Shown: positions 29,533 to 39,040 of the stretch, in pieces
Numbering within the stretch: position 1 is the first letter of the stretch
Layout of the letters: every line of letters begins with the position of its first letter
DNA from: Haemophilus parainfluenzae T3T1
Lineage (GTDB): Bacteria; Pseudomonadota; Gammaproteobacteria; Enterobacterales; Pasteurellaceae
DNA length: 64,000 nt
Direction of reading: 5' to 3'
NCBI RefSeq assembly: GCF_000210895.1
Contig: NC_015964.1
Coordinates: 827,501-891,500, forward strand
Translations under genes and position numbers: made by a program
The notes under the pieces: model-generated
Databases searched by the model: none
Told to the model about the DNA's origin: nothing
Seen by the model: the letters and a program-made list of their open reading frames with translations, nothing else

Positions 29533-32500
29533 ATGAACAAAGTGTTTAAAGTTATTTGGAATCATGCTACACAAACGTGGACTGCTGTTTCTGAACTTGG
29601 GCATGCTAAGGGTAAAACCAAGTCTAAAAAGATCGTTAAATTGACCGCACTTGCAGGTGCTGTGATTGGCTCATTGGCTGCATCTCAATCAGTAATGGCT
29701 GCAACAGATCTTAGAACTAATGACGCAGTGAATATTGCAGCGGATAATGTGGCAAATCCAACAGCTGGTCGTGAAGCGATTGCGGTAGGTCAAAATGCAA
29801 ATGCGTCCCACCAACATTCTATTGCGATTGGTAGAAATGCAACGGCGAACTGGACTAACACTATTTCTATCGGTAAAGATACCGTATCAACGAAAGACCA
29901 TGCTGTTGCAATTGGTACGAGTGCAAATGCATCAGGTATTCAGGCTGTTACTGTGGGTTCATATGCTAGAACTGATGCAAACTCTTCAATTGCGCTTGGT
30001 CAAAATGCAACCGTTTCTGGTACAGGTTCGACAGCAGCAGTAGCGGTGGGCTTTTTAGCAAATGCATCAGCAGCAAATACTGTTGCAGCAGGTAAGAGTG
30101 CGACTGCAACGGTTGATAACGCGGTAGCACTTGGTGTGAGCTCTAGTGCGACCGATCGTAATGCTTTAGCGCTAGGTGGATATGCTGCGGCTTCTGGTGA
30201 ACGTGCAGCTGCAGTTGGTGCGGCCTCAAAAGCATCAGGCACTGCTTCATTTGCGGGTGGTACGTCTGCTAATGCTTCAGGTGCTAATTCTGTAGCTGTC
30301 GGCGGTTCAATGACTCCAGCAGAAGCCGCTCAAGCATCAGGCGAGAACTCTATTGCGGTGGGTGCAAACTCTAATGCATCGGGTGATAACTCTATCGCTC
30401 AAGGTAAAGGTGCTAATGCAGCAGTTGAAAACTCAATTGCAATTGGTACAAATGCATCTGCTACCGGTATTTCTATCGGTAATGAGGCGTCAACAAATGT
30501 TGATTACTCTATCGCTATAGGGCATAAGAGTAATGTAGTAGGTGACCAAGGTGTTGCTGTTGGTAATAATGCAACTAATAGTGCCGCTAGTTTTGCTGCT
30601 GCAGTGGGTGCTGATTCAGCGGCAAATGCAAATTATTCTGCAGCGTTGGGTTATAGTGCTGTAGCTGATGCAGAACATTCTGTGTCATTGGGCGCAGCTT
30701 CTAAAGCTAATGCAGAATATTCTGTGTCATTGGGCGCAGCTTCTGAAGCGGGTGAAGATTTTGTTGAGAGCCGTAGTGCAGAAATTAATGGCGTTAAGTA
30801 TGAGGGTTTTGCGGCTAGTACCAGTGACTTTGGAGCAGGTGCTGTCGTTTCTGTTGGTAAAGCAGGTAGTGAGCGTCAAATTAAAAATGTTGCAGCAGGT
30901 CGAGTGAAAAGCAATTCAACAGATGCGATTAATGGTTCTCAACTTTATGCTGTAGCGGATGTACTAGCAACCAAAATCAATAAACAACATTGGAATGTCG
31001 GTAACAATGACGGTGCAGTAGTAAATGGCGTTTACCATGAAGATCAAGTGAACTTTGTGAATGGTAATGTAACAACTGTTAAAGTCGTTAAAGCACCAAG
31101 TAAATCCAGCACGCCAGATGGTGGCCCAAATATTACTAATGTTTCTTATGATGTGAACGTGGGTAAAGGCTTAAAAATTGAGGACAAGAAAATTGTTGCT
31201 AACTTCGTTGCTGGTACGGGCATAACCTTTGATACAAAAGGTGACGAAATCACAATTAATGCGAAATCAACTGGTGGCGCAGCATCTTCAGTTGTTTCTG
31301 GTGACAATAATACTTTATCTGTAAAACAGAATGCAACTAATCCATCAGAATATATTGTTACACCTATAACAGGTTCTTTATCAATATCAAAGGATGAGAA
31401 AGGAAAAGTTGGTGATGATGCCGATGGTAATAAAGATAATGGTAAAAAATTAACTACTATCCAAACTACACGTGACATGATTAATAAGGCTCACTGGAAT
31501 TTACAAATTGGTACATCAAGTGATCCGAAGAATTCTGGTGAATCAGAGATTGCAAGTGCAGATCAAAATGCTGAGCCTATTCATGCGGGTGATACAGTTA
31601 ATTTCTTTGCAGGCAAAAATATCAAGTTGAAACGTCAAGGTTCTGATATTACTATCAGTGCGACAGATACTGCAGTTGATAAAGGTGAAATCATTCCTGC
31701 AACAAATACAACTAATACCAATAACAATGGTACTGTAATGGCTAAAGATGGTGATGGTGATAAATTCGCGAACATCACGAATGTTGTAAATGCAATTAAC
31801 AGTGCATTCTGGAAAATTGGTGAAGAAAATTCAGGTACTGTTACACCTAAAGGTAATGTTACTGCAGGTAGCCAAGTGAACTTCTCAAATGGTGTTGGCA
31901 CGATTGCAAAAGTCACTGCAGATGAAGCGAACAAAACCTATAAAGTTCAATATGATATCAATGCAGGCCCTGGTATTGAAATTCCTGCTACCGGTGATAA
32001 CAAAGGCAAAGTAACGGTTAAGGTTGATAATTCAACTGTGACAATTAACGATGATGGTCAATTAGTCGCTAACTCAGCATGGAATGCGAATGCAACGGGT
32101 AATGTTGACGGTACTGCAGCTGCAAAAGCTGTGAAAGCTAACGCAACAGTGAATTTTGATGCGGGTGAAAACTTAAAAGTGAAACAAACTGGTAATGAAG
32201 CAAACCAAGTTTATAGTTTCTCTTTAAACCAAACATTAACCAACATCACAAGTATTCAAAATAAAGCAACTGGTCCAAAACTTACCTTTGGTGATAACTC
32301 AATCAATATTACCGGCGGTAATCTTGATATGGGCGGTAACAAGATCACTAACTTAAAACCAGGTACTAATGGTACTGATGCGGTTAATCTTAATCAGTTA
32401 AATGCATCTCGTACGATTGTCAAATCAACTGATGGCTCTGTTACAGTGACTCCTTCAGAAAACGGTCTCACTAAAACTTATGATTTAAGTGTTGATTTAT

Positions 32501-35500
32501 CAAAACTTGATTTAAGCAAAGCGAAGTCATCTTGGAATGTGAAATCATCTGCTGCTGAGGGCGGTAATGTAACGGATGCTCATAATGCAACAGAAAAAAA
32601 TATTGCAGATAAAAATACTGTTGAATTTAAAGCAGGTAAAAACTTAACCGTAGAACAAGTTAATGGTGATAACGGTGCAAATGTTACTTTTGCTTTAAGT
32701 AATAATATCACACTTGATAATAGTGGTAGCATCAACATTGGTGGCACAACAGTTAAAGATGGCGATATCAAAATTGGTGATACACATATTACCAATGGTG
32801 CAGTAAGTAATTTAACCCATCACATCGAGAACGCAACAACTGTTGTGGATGGCAGTGTGTTAAATATCTCTGATGAGAAGAAAAAAGAAGCGGCGACAGT
32901 TCGTGATGTATTGAACTCAGGCTGGAACTTACAAGCAAATGGTGACGCTGTTGATGCCGTAACACACGGTAACAACGTGAACTTTGCAAGTGACGGTTCA
33001 GTTAAGATTACCCCAACGACTGATGGCAATACCAGCACAATTAGTCTTTCTGTAAATGCAACGAATGTTGTTAACCAAGTAACAGGTAATGTTTCAGCAA
33101 ATACCACTACAGGTAAAGCAGTTGTAGGTAAAGATGGTAATGAAGATACAACTCCTAATGCAGGCAATAAAGTTGCCACAGTAGGTGATGTAGCGAATAC
33201 CATTAACAACACAGGTTGGATTACAAAAGCAAAAGATAATACTGGTGCTGAGAAAAATGTCACAGTTAACCCAGGTGACCGTGTTGAATATGTAGATGGT
33301 AAAGGCACAAAAGCTAACGTGACTGTAACCACCACAAATGGTCAAGACGTTGTAAATGTAACCTATGATGTGAAAACTGATGGTACAACTGTTACTGTTA
33401 ACAATAATGGTAACTTAACTGTAGTTACAGGTAACATTACTAAAGCATCAGATGATGCAACACAACCTAACGCAGGAAAAGTTACAGTTGATACAGCAGA
33501 CGAGAATAAAGTTGCAACAGTTAAAAATGTAGCGGATGCAATCAACAGTGCAGGCTGGATTGTTAACACAGGTAAAGCAGATGACCAAAACTCATTCAAA
33601 ACTGAAACTGGAACAGCCAAAAAAGTGGGTGCTGGTAATAAAGTTAACTTCCAAGCAGGTAAAAACTTAGAAGTGAAACGTGTTGGTGACAATATCATCT
33701 ATGCTACATCTGACGACTTAAGTGTGAACAACATTACAGTCGCTGATAACGGCAGTATCAAAATTGGTGATACAGCAGTTAAAAATGGTGATATCAAAAT
33801 TGGTGATACACATATTACCAATGGTGCAGTAAGTAATTTAACCCATCACATCGAGAACGCAACAACTGTTGTGGATGGCAGTGTGTTAAATATCTCTGAT
33901 GAGAAGAAAAAAGAAGCGGCGACAGTTCGTGATGTATTGAACTCAGGCTGGAACTTACAAGCAAATGGTGACGCTGTTGATGCCGTAACACACGGTAACA
34001 ACGTGAACTTTGCAAGTGACGGTTCAGTTAAGATTACCCCAACGACTGATGGCAATACCAGCACAATTAGTCTTTCTGTAAATGCAACGAATGTTGTTAA
34101 CCAAGTAACAGGTAATGTTTCAGCAAATACCACTACAGGTAAAGCAGTTGTAGGTAAAGATGGTAATGAAGATACAACTCCTAATGCAGGCAATAAAGTT
34201 GCCACAGTAGGTGATGTAGCGAATACCATTAACAACACAGGTTGGATTACAAAAGCAAAAGATAATACTGGTGCTGAGAAAAATGTCACAGTTAACCCAG
34301 GTGACCGTGTTGAATATGTAGATGGTAAAGGCACAAAAGCTAACGTGACTGTAACCACCACAAATGGTCAAGACGTTGTAAATGTAACCTATGATGTGAA
34401 AACTGATGGTACAACTGTTACTGTTAACAATAATGGTAACTTAACTGTAGTTACAGGTAACATTACTAAAGCATCAGATGATGCAACACAACCTAACGCA
34501 GGAAAAGTTACAGTTGATACAGCAGACGAGAATAAAGTTGCAACAGTTAAAAATGTAGCGGATGCAATCAACAGTGCAGGCTGGATTGTTAACACAGGTA
34601 AAGCAGATGACCAAAACTCATTCAAAACTGAAACTGGAACAGCCAAAAAAGTGGGTGCTGGTAATAAAGTTAACTTCCAAGCAGGTAAAAACTTAGAAGT
34701 GAAACGTGTTGGTGACAATATCATCTATGCTACATCTGAAGACTTAGAAGTGACTACTGTTAAAGTTGGCAAAGATGGCAAAGATGGCAAAGATGGTTCT
34801 ATCGGTGTAACCGGTAAAGACGGTGCAGCTGTAGCGATTAACGGAAAAGATGGTTCAATCGGCCTAACTGGACCGAAAGGTGCAGATGGTAAAGATGGTG
34901 CATCAGTTACTATCAAACCAGAAAAAGGCACAACCACAGTCGCAGAACGTGATGGTGGTAAAGAGATTAACCGTGTTACCTATACAGATAAAGATAAAGA
35001 TGGCAATGACATCAAACGTGAAATTGCAACACTTGATGATGGCTTGAAATTCACCGGTGATGATGGCAAAACAGTTAATCGTACTTTAGGTTCTAACCTT
35101 AATATTAAAGGTGGTGCTGCAGATTCAACAACAGCGAAAAACATTCGTGTGACCAAAGCTGCGGATGGTGAAGGTTTAGATGTGAATCTTGCAAATAACA
35201 TTAAGTTAGATAACAATGGTAGCCTTAACATTGGTGGTACAACAGTTAAAGATGGTGATATCCAAATTGGTGATACTCATATTAAAAATGGTGCAGTAAC
35301 CAATTTAGAACATCACATTGAAAACCCAACAACAGTTGTGGATGACAGCGTGTTAAATATCACTGATGATAAGAAAAAAGACGCAGCAACAGTTCGAGAT
35401 GTATTGAACTCAGGCTGGAACTTACAAGCAAATGGTAAACCAGTTGATGCGGTAACACACGACAACAATGTGAACTTTGCAAGTGATAAAGGTACTGTGA

Positions 35501-36210
35501 CAGTTACAGCGAACTCAGACGGTAAAACATCTGTTGTAAACCTTGATGTTAACGTTGATAACGATACCATCACTGTGAATAATAAAGGCCAATTAGTCGC
35601 TAGCGGTGCAACCAACTTTAATGTTGCAACTAAAGATGGTGGCAACAAAGTTGCTAAGAAAGGTGGTAGCTCAACAACGAAAATTACTTCAGGTAAAACA
35701 ATTACTTACACTGCAGGTAAAAACATTGCGATTGAGCAAAATGGTGGCGATATCCTTGTTTCAACAACTGAAGATGTAGATCACAACAGCGTAACCACTA
35801 ATAACTTAACGGTTAAAGAAGGTGGTAACGTGACAGTGGGTCCAAACTCAACAGTTAATATGGGTGGCAACCAAGTTCACAACGTGAAAGCAGGTACTGC
35901 AGATACTGATGCGGTGAATGTTTCACAATTACGTAGTAATGTGACTCACTTGAATAACCGCATTAATAAAGTAGGCAAAGAAGCTCGCGGTGGTATCGCA
36001 GGTGCTAACGCAGCAGCAGGTTTACCACAAGTTTACATCCCAGGTAAATCAATGGTTGCTGCTTCTGCAGGTACTTTCAAAGGTGAAAGCGCTGTAGCAG
36101 TAGGTTACTCACGTTCAAGCGACAATGGTAAAGTTATCTTCAAACTTCAAGGTAACGCAAATACCCAAGGCGACGTAGGTGGCTCTGTGGGTGTTGGTTA
36201 CCAATGGTAA
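29533..36210 (+). CDS. Trimeric autotransporter adhesin (YadA/Hia family)
   Basis: A 2225-residue surface adhesin. Residues 1-56 form an extended signal peptide (MNKVFKVIWN motif, cleavage near VMA-A). Residues about 75-430 are YadA head repeats of the SIAIGxNAxA type. A HIM/neck domain (ERQIKNVAAG, TDAINGSQL) is near 440-475. A long stalk follows with Trp-ring-like modules (SGWNLQANG, SAGWIV), an exact-looking tandem duplication, and a collagen-like GKDGKDGKDG stretch near 1745-1790. The C-terminal 75 residues (GGIAGANAAAGL...GVGYQW) are the YadA membrane anchor that trimerises and forms the translocating barrel. An uptake sequence lies within the signal-peptide codons. Frame is intact throughout. 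The ligand is unknown. Confidence 0.95.
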   Translation: MNKVFKVIWNHATQTWTAVSELGHAKGKTKSKKIVKLTALAGAVIGSLAASQSVMAATDLRTNDAVNIAADNVANPTAGREAIAVGQNANASHQHSIAIGRNATANWTNTISIGKDTVSTKDHAVAIGTSANASGIQAVTVGSYARTDANSSIALGQNATVSGTGSTAAVAVGFLANASAANTVAAGKSATATVDNAVALGVSSSATDRNALALGGYAAASGERAAAVGAASKASGTASFAGGTSANASGANSVAVGGSMTPAEAAQASGENSIAVGANSNASGDNSIAQGKGANAAVENSIAIGTNASATGISIGNEASTNVDYSIAIGHKSNVVGDQGVAVGNNATNSAASFAAAVGADSAANANYSAALGYSAVADAEHSVSLGAASKANAEYSVSLGAASEAGEDFVESRSAEINGVKYEGFAASTSDFGAGAVVSVGKAGSERQIKNVAAGRVKSNSTDAINGSQLYAVADVLATKINKQHWNVGNNDGAVVNGVYHEDQVNFVNGNVTTVKVVKAPSKSSTPDGGPNITNVSYDVNVGKGLKIEDKKIVANFVAGTGITFDTKGDEITINAKSTGGAASSVVSGDNNTLSVKQNATNPSEYIVTPITGSLSISKDEKGKVGDDADGNKDNGKKLTTIQTTRDMINKAHWNLQIGTSSDPKNSGESEIASADQNAEPIHAGDTVNFFAGKNIKLKRQGSDITISATDTAVDKGEIIPATNTTNTNNNGTVMAKDGDGDKFANITNVVNAINSAFWKIGEENSGTVTPKGNVTAGSQVNFSNGVGTIAKVTADEANKTYKVQYDINAGPGIEIPATGDNKGKVTVKVDNSTVTINDDGQLVANSAWNANATGNVDGTAAAKAVKANATVNFDAGENLKVKQTGNEANQVYSFSLNQTLTNITSIQNKATGPKLTFGDNSINITGGNLDMGGNKITNLKPGTNGTDAVNLNQLNASRTIVKSTDGSVTVTPSENGLTKTYDLSVDLSKLDLSKAKSSWNVKSSAAEGGNVTDAHNATEKNIADKNTVEFKAGKNLTVEQVNGDNGANVTFALSNNITLDNSGSINIGGTTVKDGDIKIGDTHITNGAVSNLTHHIENATTVVDGSVLNISDEKKKEAATVRDVLNSGWNLQANGDAVDAVTHGNNVNFASDGSVKITPTTDGNTSTISLSVNATNVVNQVTGNVSANTTTGKAVVGKDGNEDTTPNAGNKVATVGDVANTINNTGWITKAKDNTGAEKNVTVNPGDRVEYVDGKGTKANVTVTTTNGQDVVNVTYDVKTDGTTVTVNNNGNLTVVTGNITKASDDATQPNAGKVTVDTADENKVATVKNVADAINSAGWIVNTGKADDQNSFKTETGTAKKVGAGNKVNFQAGKNLEVKRVGDNIIYATSDDLSVNNITVADNGSIKIGDTAVKNGDIKIGDTHITNGAVSNLTHHIENATTVVDGSVLNISDEKKKEAATVRDVLNSGWNLQANGDAVDAVTHGNNVNFASDGSVKITPTTDGNTSTISLSVNATNVVNQVTGNVSANTTTGKAVVGKDGNEDTTPNAGNKVATVGDVANTINNTGWITKAKDNTGAEKNVTVNPGDRVEYVDGKGTKANVTVTTTNGQDVVNVTYDVKTDGTTVTVNNNGNLTVVTGNITKASDDATQPNAGKVTVDTADENKVATVKNVADAINSAGWIVNTGKADDQNSFKTETGTAKKVGAGNKVNFQAGKNLEVKRVGDNIIYATSEDLEVTTVKVGKDGKDGKDGSIGVTGKDGAAVAINGKDGSIGLTGPKGADGKDGASVTIKPEKGTTTVAERDGGKEINRVTYTDKDKDGNDIKREIATLDDGLKFTGDDGKTVNRTLGSNLNIKGGAADSTTAKNIRVTKAADGEGLDVNLANNIKLDNNGSLNIGGTTVKDGDIQIGDTHIKNGAVTNLEHHIENPTTVVDDSVLNITDDKKKDAATVRDVLNSGWNLQANGKPVDAVTHDNNVNFASDKGTVTVTANSDGKTSVVNLDVNVDNDTITVNNKGQLVASGATNFNVATKDGGNKVAKKGGSSTTKITSGKTITYTAGKNIAIEQNGGDILVSTTEDVDHNSVTTNNLTVKEGGNVTVGPNSTVNMGGNQVHNVKAGTADTDAVNVSQLRSNVTHLNNRINKVGKEARGGIAGANAAAGLPQVYIPGKSMVAASAGTFKGESAVAVGYSRSSDNGKVIFKLQGNANTQGDVGGSVGVGYQW
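32764..33713 (+). repeat. Tandem duplication copy 1 in the adhesin stalk
   Basis: This 950-bp segment recurs at an offset of 1026 bp (342 codons). All overlapping translated segments compared on both strands are identical. It encodes roughly residues 1078-1393. Confidence 0.93.
33790..34739 (+). repeat. Tandem duplication copy 2 in the adhesin stalk
   Basis: Second copy of the 950-bp unit, encoding roughly residues 1420-1735. The 76-bp junction between copies is not duplicated in the same form, and a diverged third version of the unit's beginning occurs at about 35212-35500. The period of 1026 bp keeps the frame. Confidence 0.93.
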
Positions 36211-36234
36211 TTTAATTTTCCATTAAAATAGATA

Positions 36235-36258
36235 AAAACCCAGCTTCGGCTGGGTTTT
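36235..36258 (+). terminator. Adhesin terminator
   Basis: AAAACCCAGC-TTCG-GCTGGGTTTT, a 10-bp stem with a stable TTCG tetraloop and a T run, 24 bp after the stop codon. Confidence 0.92.
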
Positions 36259-36294
36259 TTTATGAATAATATTTATAATGTCATTTGATGATTT

Positions 36295-36398
36295 AAACTA
36301 AACTAAACTAAACTAAACTAAACTAAACTAAACTAAACTAAACTAAAACTAAAACTAAAACTAAAACTAAAACTAAAACTAAAACTAAAACTAAAACT
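36295..36398 (+). repeat. Compound simple-sequence repeat (AAACT)10(AAAACT)9
   Basis: Ten AAACT pentamers (36295-36344) run straight into nine AAAACT hexamers (36345-36398), 104 bp in all, ending 18 bp before the GT8 start codon. Every frame of the pentamer tract contains TAA, and a TAG lies in frame four codons before the ATG, so the repeat is untranslated. A candidate -10 TATAAT is at 36274-36279, just upstream, which would place the repeat in the 5' untranslated region. Confidence 0.95.
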
Positions 36399-36416
36399 AG
36401 AATCTAGGAATCGAAT

Positions 36417-37259
36417 ATGTCCAATTCAACTAATGATTATATGAATATTGCGTTTGCTGTTGATGCAAAATACACACCACACGTAGAAACCTTGATTAAA
36501 TCTATTTGTTATCATAATAAATGTGTTAATTTTTATGTATTACATAATGATATCCCTAAGGAATGGTTTGAAGGCATTCAGCTGAAGCTGGGAAAAATGG
36601 GATATCAGCTTTTTCCGGTACATATTTCTGATGATGTTTTTAAAAATTATAAAACCTTAGCACATATTTCTTCATCAAGCAGCTATTATAGGCTATTGAT
36701 CCCCAACCTCATTAATCAAGAGCGAGTGTTGTATTTAGATGCAGATATTATTGTAAATGGTTCGTTAGCTGACTTTTATTATAGTGATCTTGAGGGGGCG
36801 CCTGTTGGTGTAGTGAAAGATTATTGTGCCTGGGACAACTTTTCTTTTTCTTATCTAGATGCGAATGTTTCAACTAATTATTTTAATAGCGGTGTATTGC
36901 TCATTGATACCGTGAAATGGCGAGAAACTCATTTGGTTGATATATTACTTACGCTTGCAGAGAAGTTTTCTGATAAAGTCCTTTTTGGCGATCAATGTAT
37001 TTTAAATATTCTTTTGAGAGATAAAGCAAAATATTATAGTTTAAATGAGAATTGTCAGGTTCATTACATTGAATCAATAAAAAGAAAGTACAGTGATAAA
37101 TTTGTTAATCTAAGCTCTAAACCAGTTATTATTCATTATAGCTCCACACAGAAGCCTTGGGATAATAAGAATGACAGCTTGTATTATCGTGAAAAATATT
37201 GGTTTTTTCGCCATCTAGATTGGTCTTATCTTATCATGCGCCCGAATGAGAAATGCTAG
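36417..37259 (+). CDS. Family 8 glycosyltransferase (LgtC-like)
   Basis: A 280-residue GT-A enzyme with the GT8 pattern: N-terminal NIAFAVDAKYTPH, the metal-binding DxD motif in VLYLDADIIV, NSGVLLID, and the C-terminal HYSSTQKPW. LgtC-type members transfer galactose from UDP-galactose to lipooligosaccharide. The substrate could instead be another glycan. AGGAA precedes the ATG. The gene is A+T-rich and lies between the adhesin and a GT2 pseudogene, behind a simple-sequence repeat that probably varies its expression. Confidence 0.85.
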   Translation: MSNSTNDYMNIAFAVDAKYTPHVETLIKSICYHNKCVNFYVLHNDIPKEWFEGIQLKLGKMGYQLFPVHISDDVFKNYKTLAHISSSSSYYRLLIPNLINQERVLYLDADIIVNGSLADFYYSDLEGAPVGVVKDYCAWDNFSFSYLDANVSTNYFNSGVLLIDTVKWRETHLVDILLTLAEKFSDKVLFGDQCILNILLRDKAKYYSLNENCQVHYIESIKRKYSDKFVNLSSKPVIIHYSSTQKPWDNKNDSLYYREKYWFFRHLDWSYLIMRPNEKC

Positions 37260-37261
37260 AC

Positions 37262-37298
37262 AAAAAAGGTTACGTAAATAATTTTCGTAACCTTTTTT
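37262..37298. terminator. Bidirectional terminator between the two glycosyltransferase loci
   Basis: AAAAAAGGTTACG and CGTAACCTTTTTT form a 13-bp stem with an 11-base loop between convergent genes. Confidence 0.9.
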
Positions 37299-37323
37299 TG
37301 ATTATGATAACCGCTATCTTTCT

Positions 37324-38451
37324 TTAAAGATGTTTTTTTGCCAGCATCAAATTGTCTAGGAATCGTTTTTTATTTTGCTCTGGCACTGCTGGGTTGAATA
37401 ATAATTCGATGCAAAGATCATGGCAAAGCTGATAATTTCCCACCGAATTGGCACTCATAGCCAGTTCCTCTTTAGCTTTCCATTCATAAACAGCGTGATC
37501 CACAAAAAGAATATCTTTACTTAGAGGAATGTTTGCCGCCACAGTTGCATAAATATAAGCAAGTTTGATTTTATCGTGGAAACGTAATTGGCGCGCCAAA
37601 TGATAAAGACTTTCTGCGCGTTGTGGGCGATATTCATAAGCGGCGAGTAAAAGATTTTGCACTTCATCTAATGGGGCATCTAATTCAATTTTTAATAGGG
37701 CAATTTGGAGAAGTGAATAATAAACTTCTTCATACCAGCCCCCTAAATTTGCACGTTTGGCATACCACTAAATAGCTTTTTCATACATATCTGCATCACG
37801 ATAAGATTGTGCAGTATAAAACGCATAGCGATTTTTAAGATCTTCATCTTCAGGTGAATAGAATGCTTTTTCTAACACTTGAGCATCTTGGAAATATTTT
37901 TGTGGATTGTTGCTACGCGCCCCAAATCGACTGCTAATCACATAATAATCACCAAAGATTTTTTGTTCCACAACGGTTTTTTTACGTTGTTCAACAAATT
38001 CATGTAATACGCCACGCCAATAGAATGACCCATCATTACGAAACATAAGCGTACGGAAATAAACATTTGCACCCGTTACACTATTTGCCATGCGTAGATA
38101 ATAGCGATCGCTCGTTAGTTCTTCAGGCAATACAAAGTTTCCTTCAAAACGATCATCGGCATCGAAGATTAATACATAATCTGTTTTTCCTTGTGCATGT
38201 TGTAGAGCACAGTTTCGGTTATGGGCAAAATTCACCCATTCATCGTGATGAATTTCGCCTTGAATACCTTTTTCAGCAAAGAACTGTTTGATAATTTCTG
38301 CGGTATTATCATCAGAGCCTGTATCACTAATGACATAATAATCTAATGGAATATGCACAATAATGTTCTCTAATGTATCTCGGATGATAGCAGATTCATT
38401 TTTCACAATCATATTTAAACAGATTGTTTTTTTATCAGTTTTTTTAGACAT
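37324..38451 (-). pseudogene. Family 2 glycosyltransferase, interrupted by one in-frame TAG
   Basis: The reading frame is continuous over about 375 codons except for TAG at 37768-37770. The first 227 codons encode a GT2 domain: LNMIVKNESAIIRDTLENI start, DTGSDDNT, and DADD as the metal site. The part after the stop continues the same frame with a helical, TPR-like region (WYAKRAN..., YHLARQLRFHDKIKLAY). The stop falls in helices joining the domains. A CAG or TGG/AAG to TAG change would explain it. The ATG used follows a weak AGAGAG; a TTG one codon earlier is possible. The GT2 domain could still be made as a truncated protein. Confidence 0.85.
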
Positions 38452-38519
38452 CAACAGACTCTCTTTTTATTTTTTTATGCTTTATTGGTAAGTTTGGTTA
38501 TTTTTAAGCTTGTTTTTGA

Positions 38520-39014
38520 CTATTCTGTTATGTAGAAAACTTGTTTTTCAAATTCGTGTTTATCAATTTTTACAGTCAGCACATATTTGCCGATTGGATC
38601 TCTACGGTCGAATATCCAACAGTTCATCATGTATTTACCATTTTCTAATGTTGGTCTGGTATAAGTGATGGTATGGAGTTTTTTATTTGGTGATGAAACC
38701 ACTTTTGCATTTTCAATTGTACTTGAGAATTCAATTTCAGCTTGTGCTTTAAATGTTTCGCTTACCGTTGCTTTTTTACCAAAATTACCAGCTGCTACCC
38801 AGCATACTTTTTCCGCTTTATTAGTGCGAGATATTTCTTTTTTATTTAAATCGGGTGATGGCGCGGGTTCATTCGTTCTATCAAAAACAGAAAGATAAAT
38901 AGTAGGCTCATTTGCCGTATCTTTTTTAGTCGTATCTTTTGATTCTGGCGCCGCAGCAAATACGCCTGCTGAAAATAAGGTTGTAATTAAAGCGAATGCG
39001 AAGATTTTTTTCAT
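38520..39014 (-). CDS. Secreted hypothetical protein
   Basis: A 164-residue precursor with a clear Sec signal peptide (MKKIFAFALITTLFSAGVFA, cleavage before AAPES). A polar linker follows, then a beta-rich domain with two cysteines (KVCWVAAG, MNCWIFDRR) that may form a disulfide, and a final strand-rich DPIGKYVLTVKIDK. I do not recognise the family with confidence. It is expected in the periplasm or outside. Confidence 0.7.
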   Translation of the reverse strand: MKKIFAFALITTLFSAGVFAAAPESKDTTKKDTANEPTIYLSVFDRTNEPAPSPDLNKKEISRTNKAEKVCWVAAGNFGKKATVSETFKAQAEIEFSSTIENAKVVSSPNKKLHTITYTRPTLENGKYMMNCWIFDRRDPIGKYVLTVKIDKHEFEKQVFYITE

Positions 39015-39040
39015 GTTAGATTCCTTTTTATATCATTATT

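Noticed and set aside
32820-34724. Long antisense frames within the adhesin, repeated twice
   Set aside because: They are shadows of the repetitive coding strand; their duplication only reflects the 950-bp repeat.
36295-36398. Repeat array considered as CRISPR
   Set aside because: Units are 5-6 bp and contiguous with no spacers, and there are no cas genes.
28842-39014. Adhesin and glycosyltransferase region as a mobile island
   Set aside because: No integrase, transposase, attachment repeats or tRNA boundary found; adhesin carries a host-type uptake sequence.
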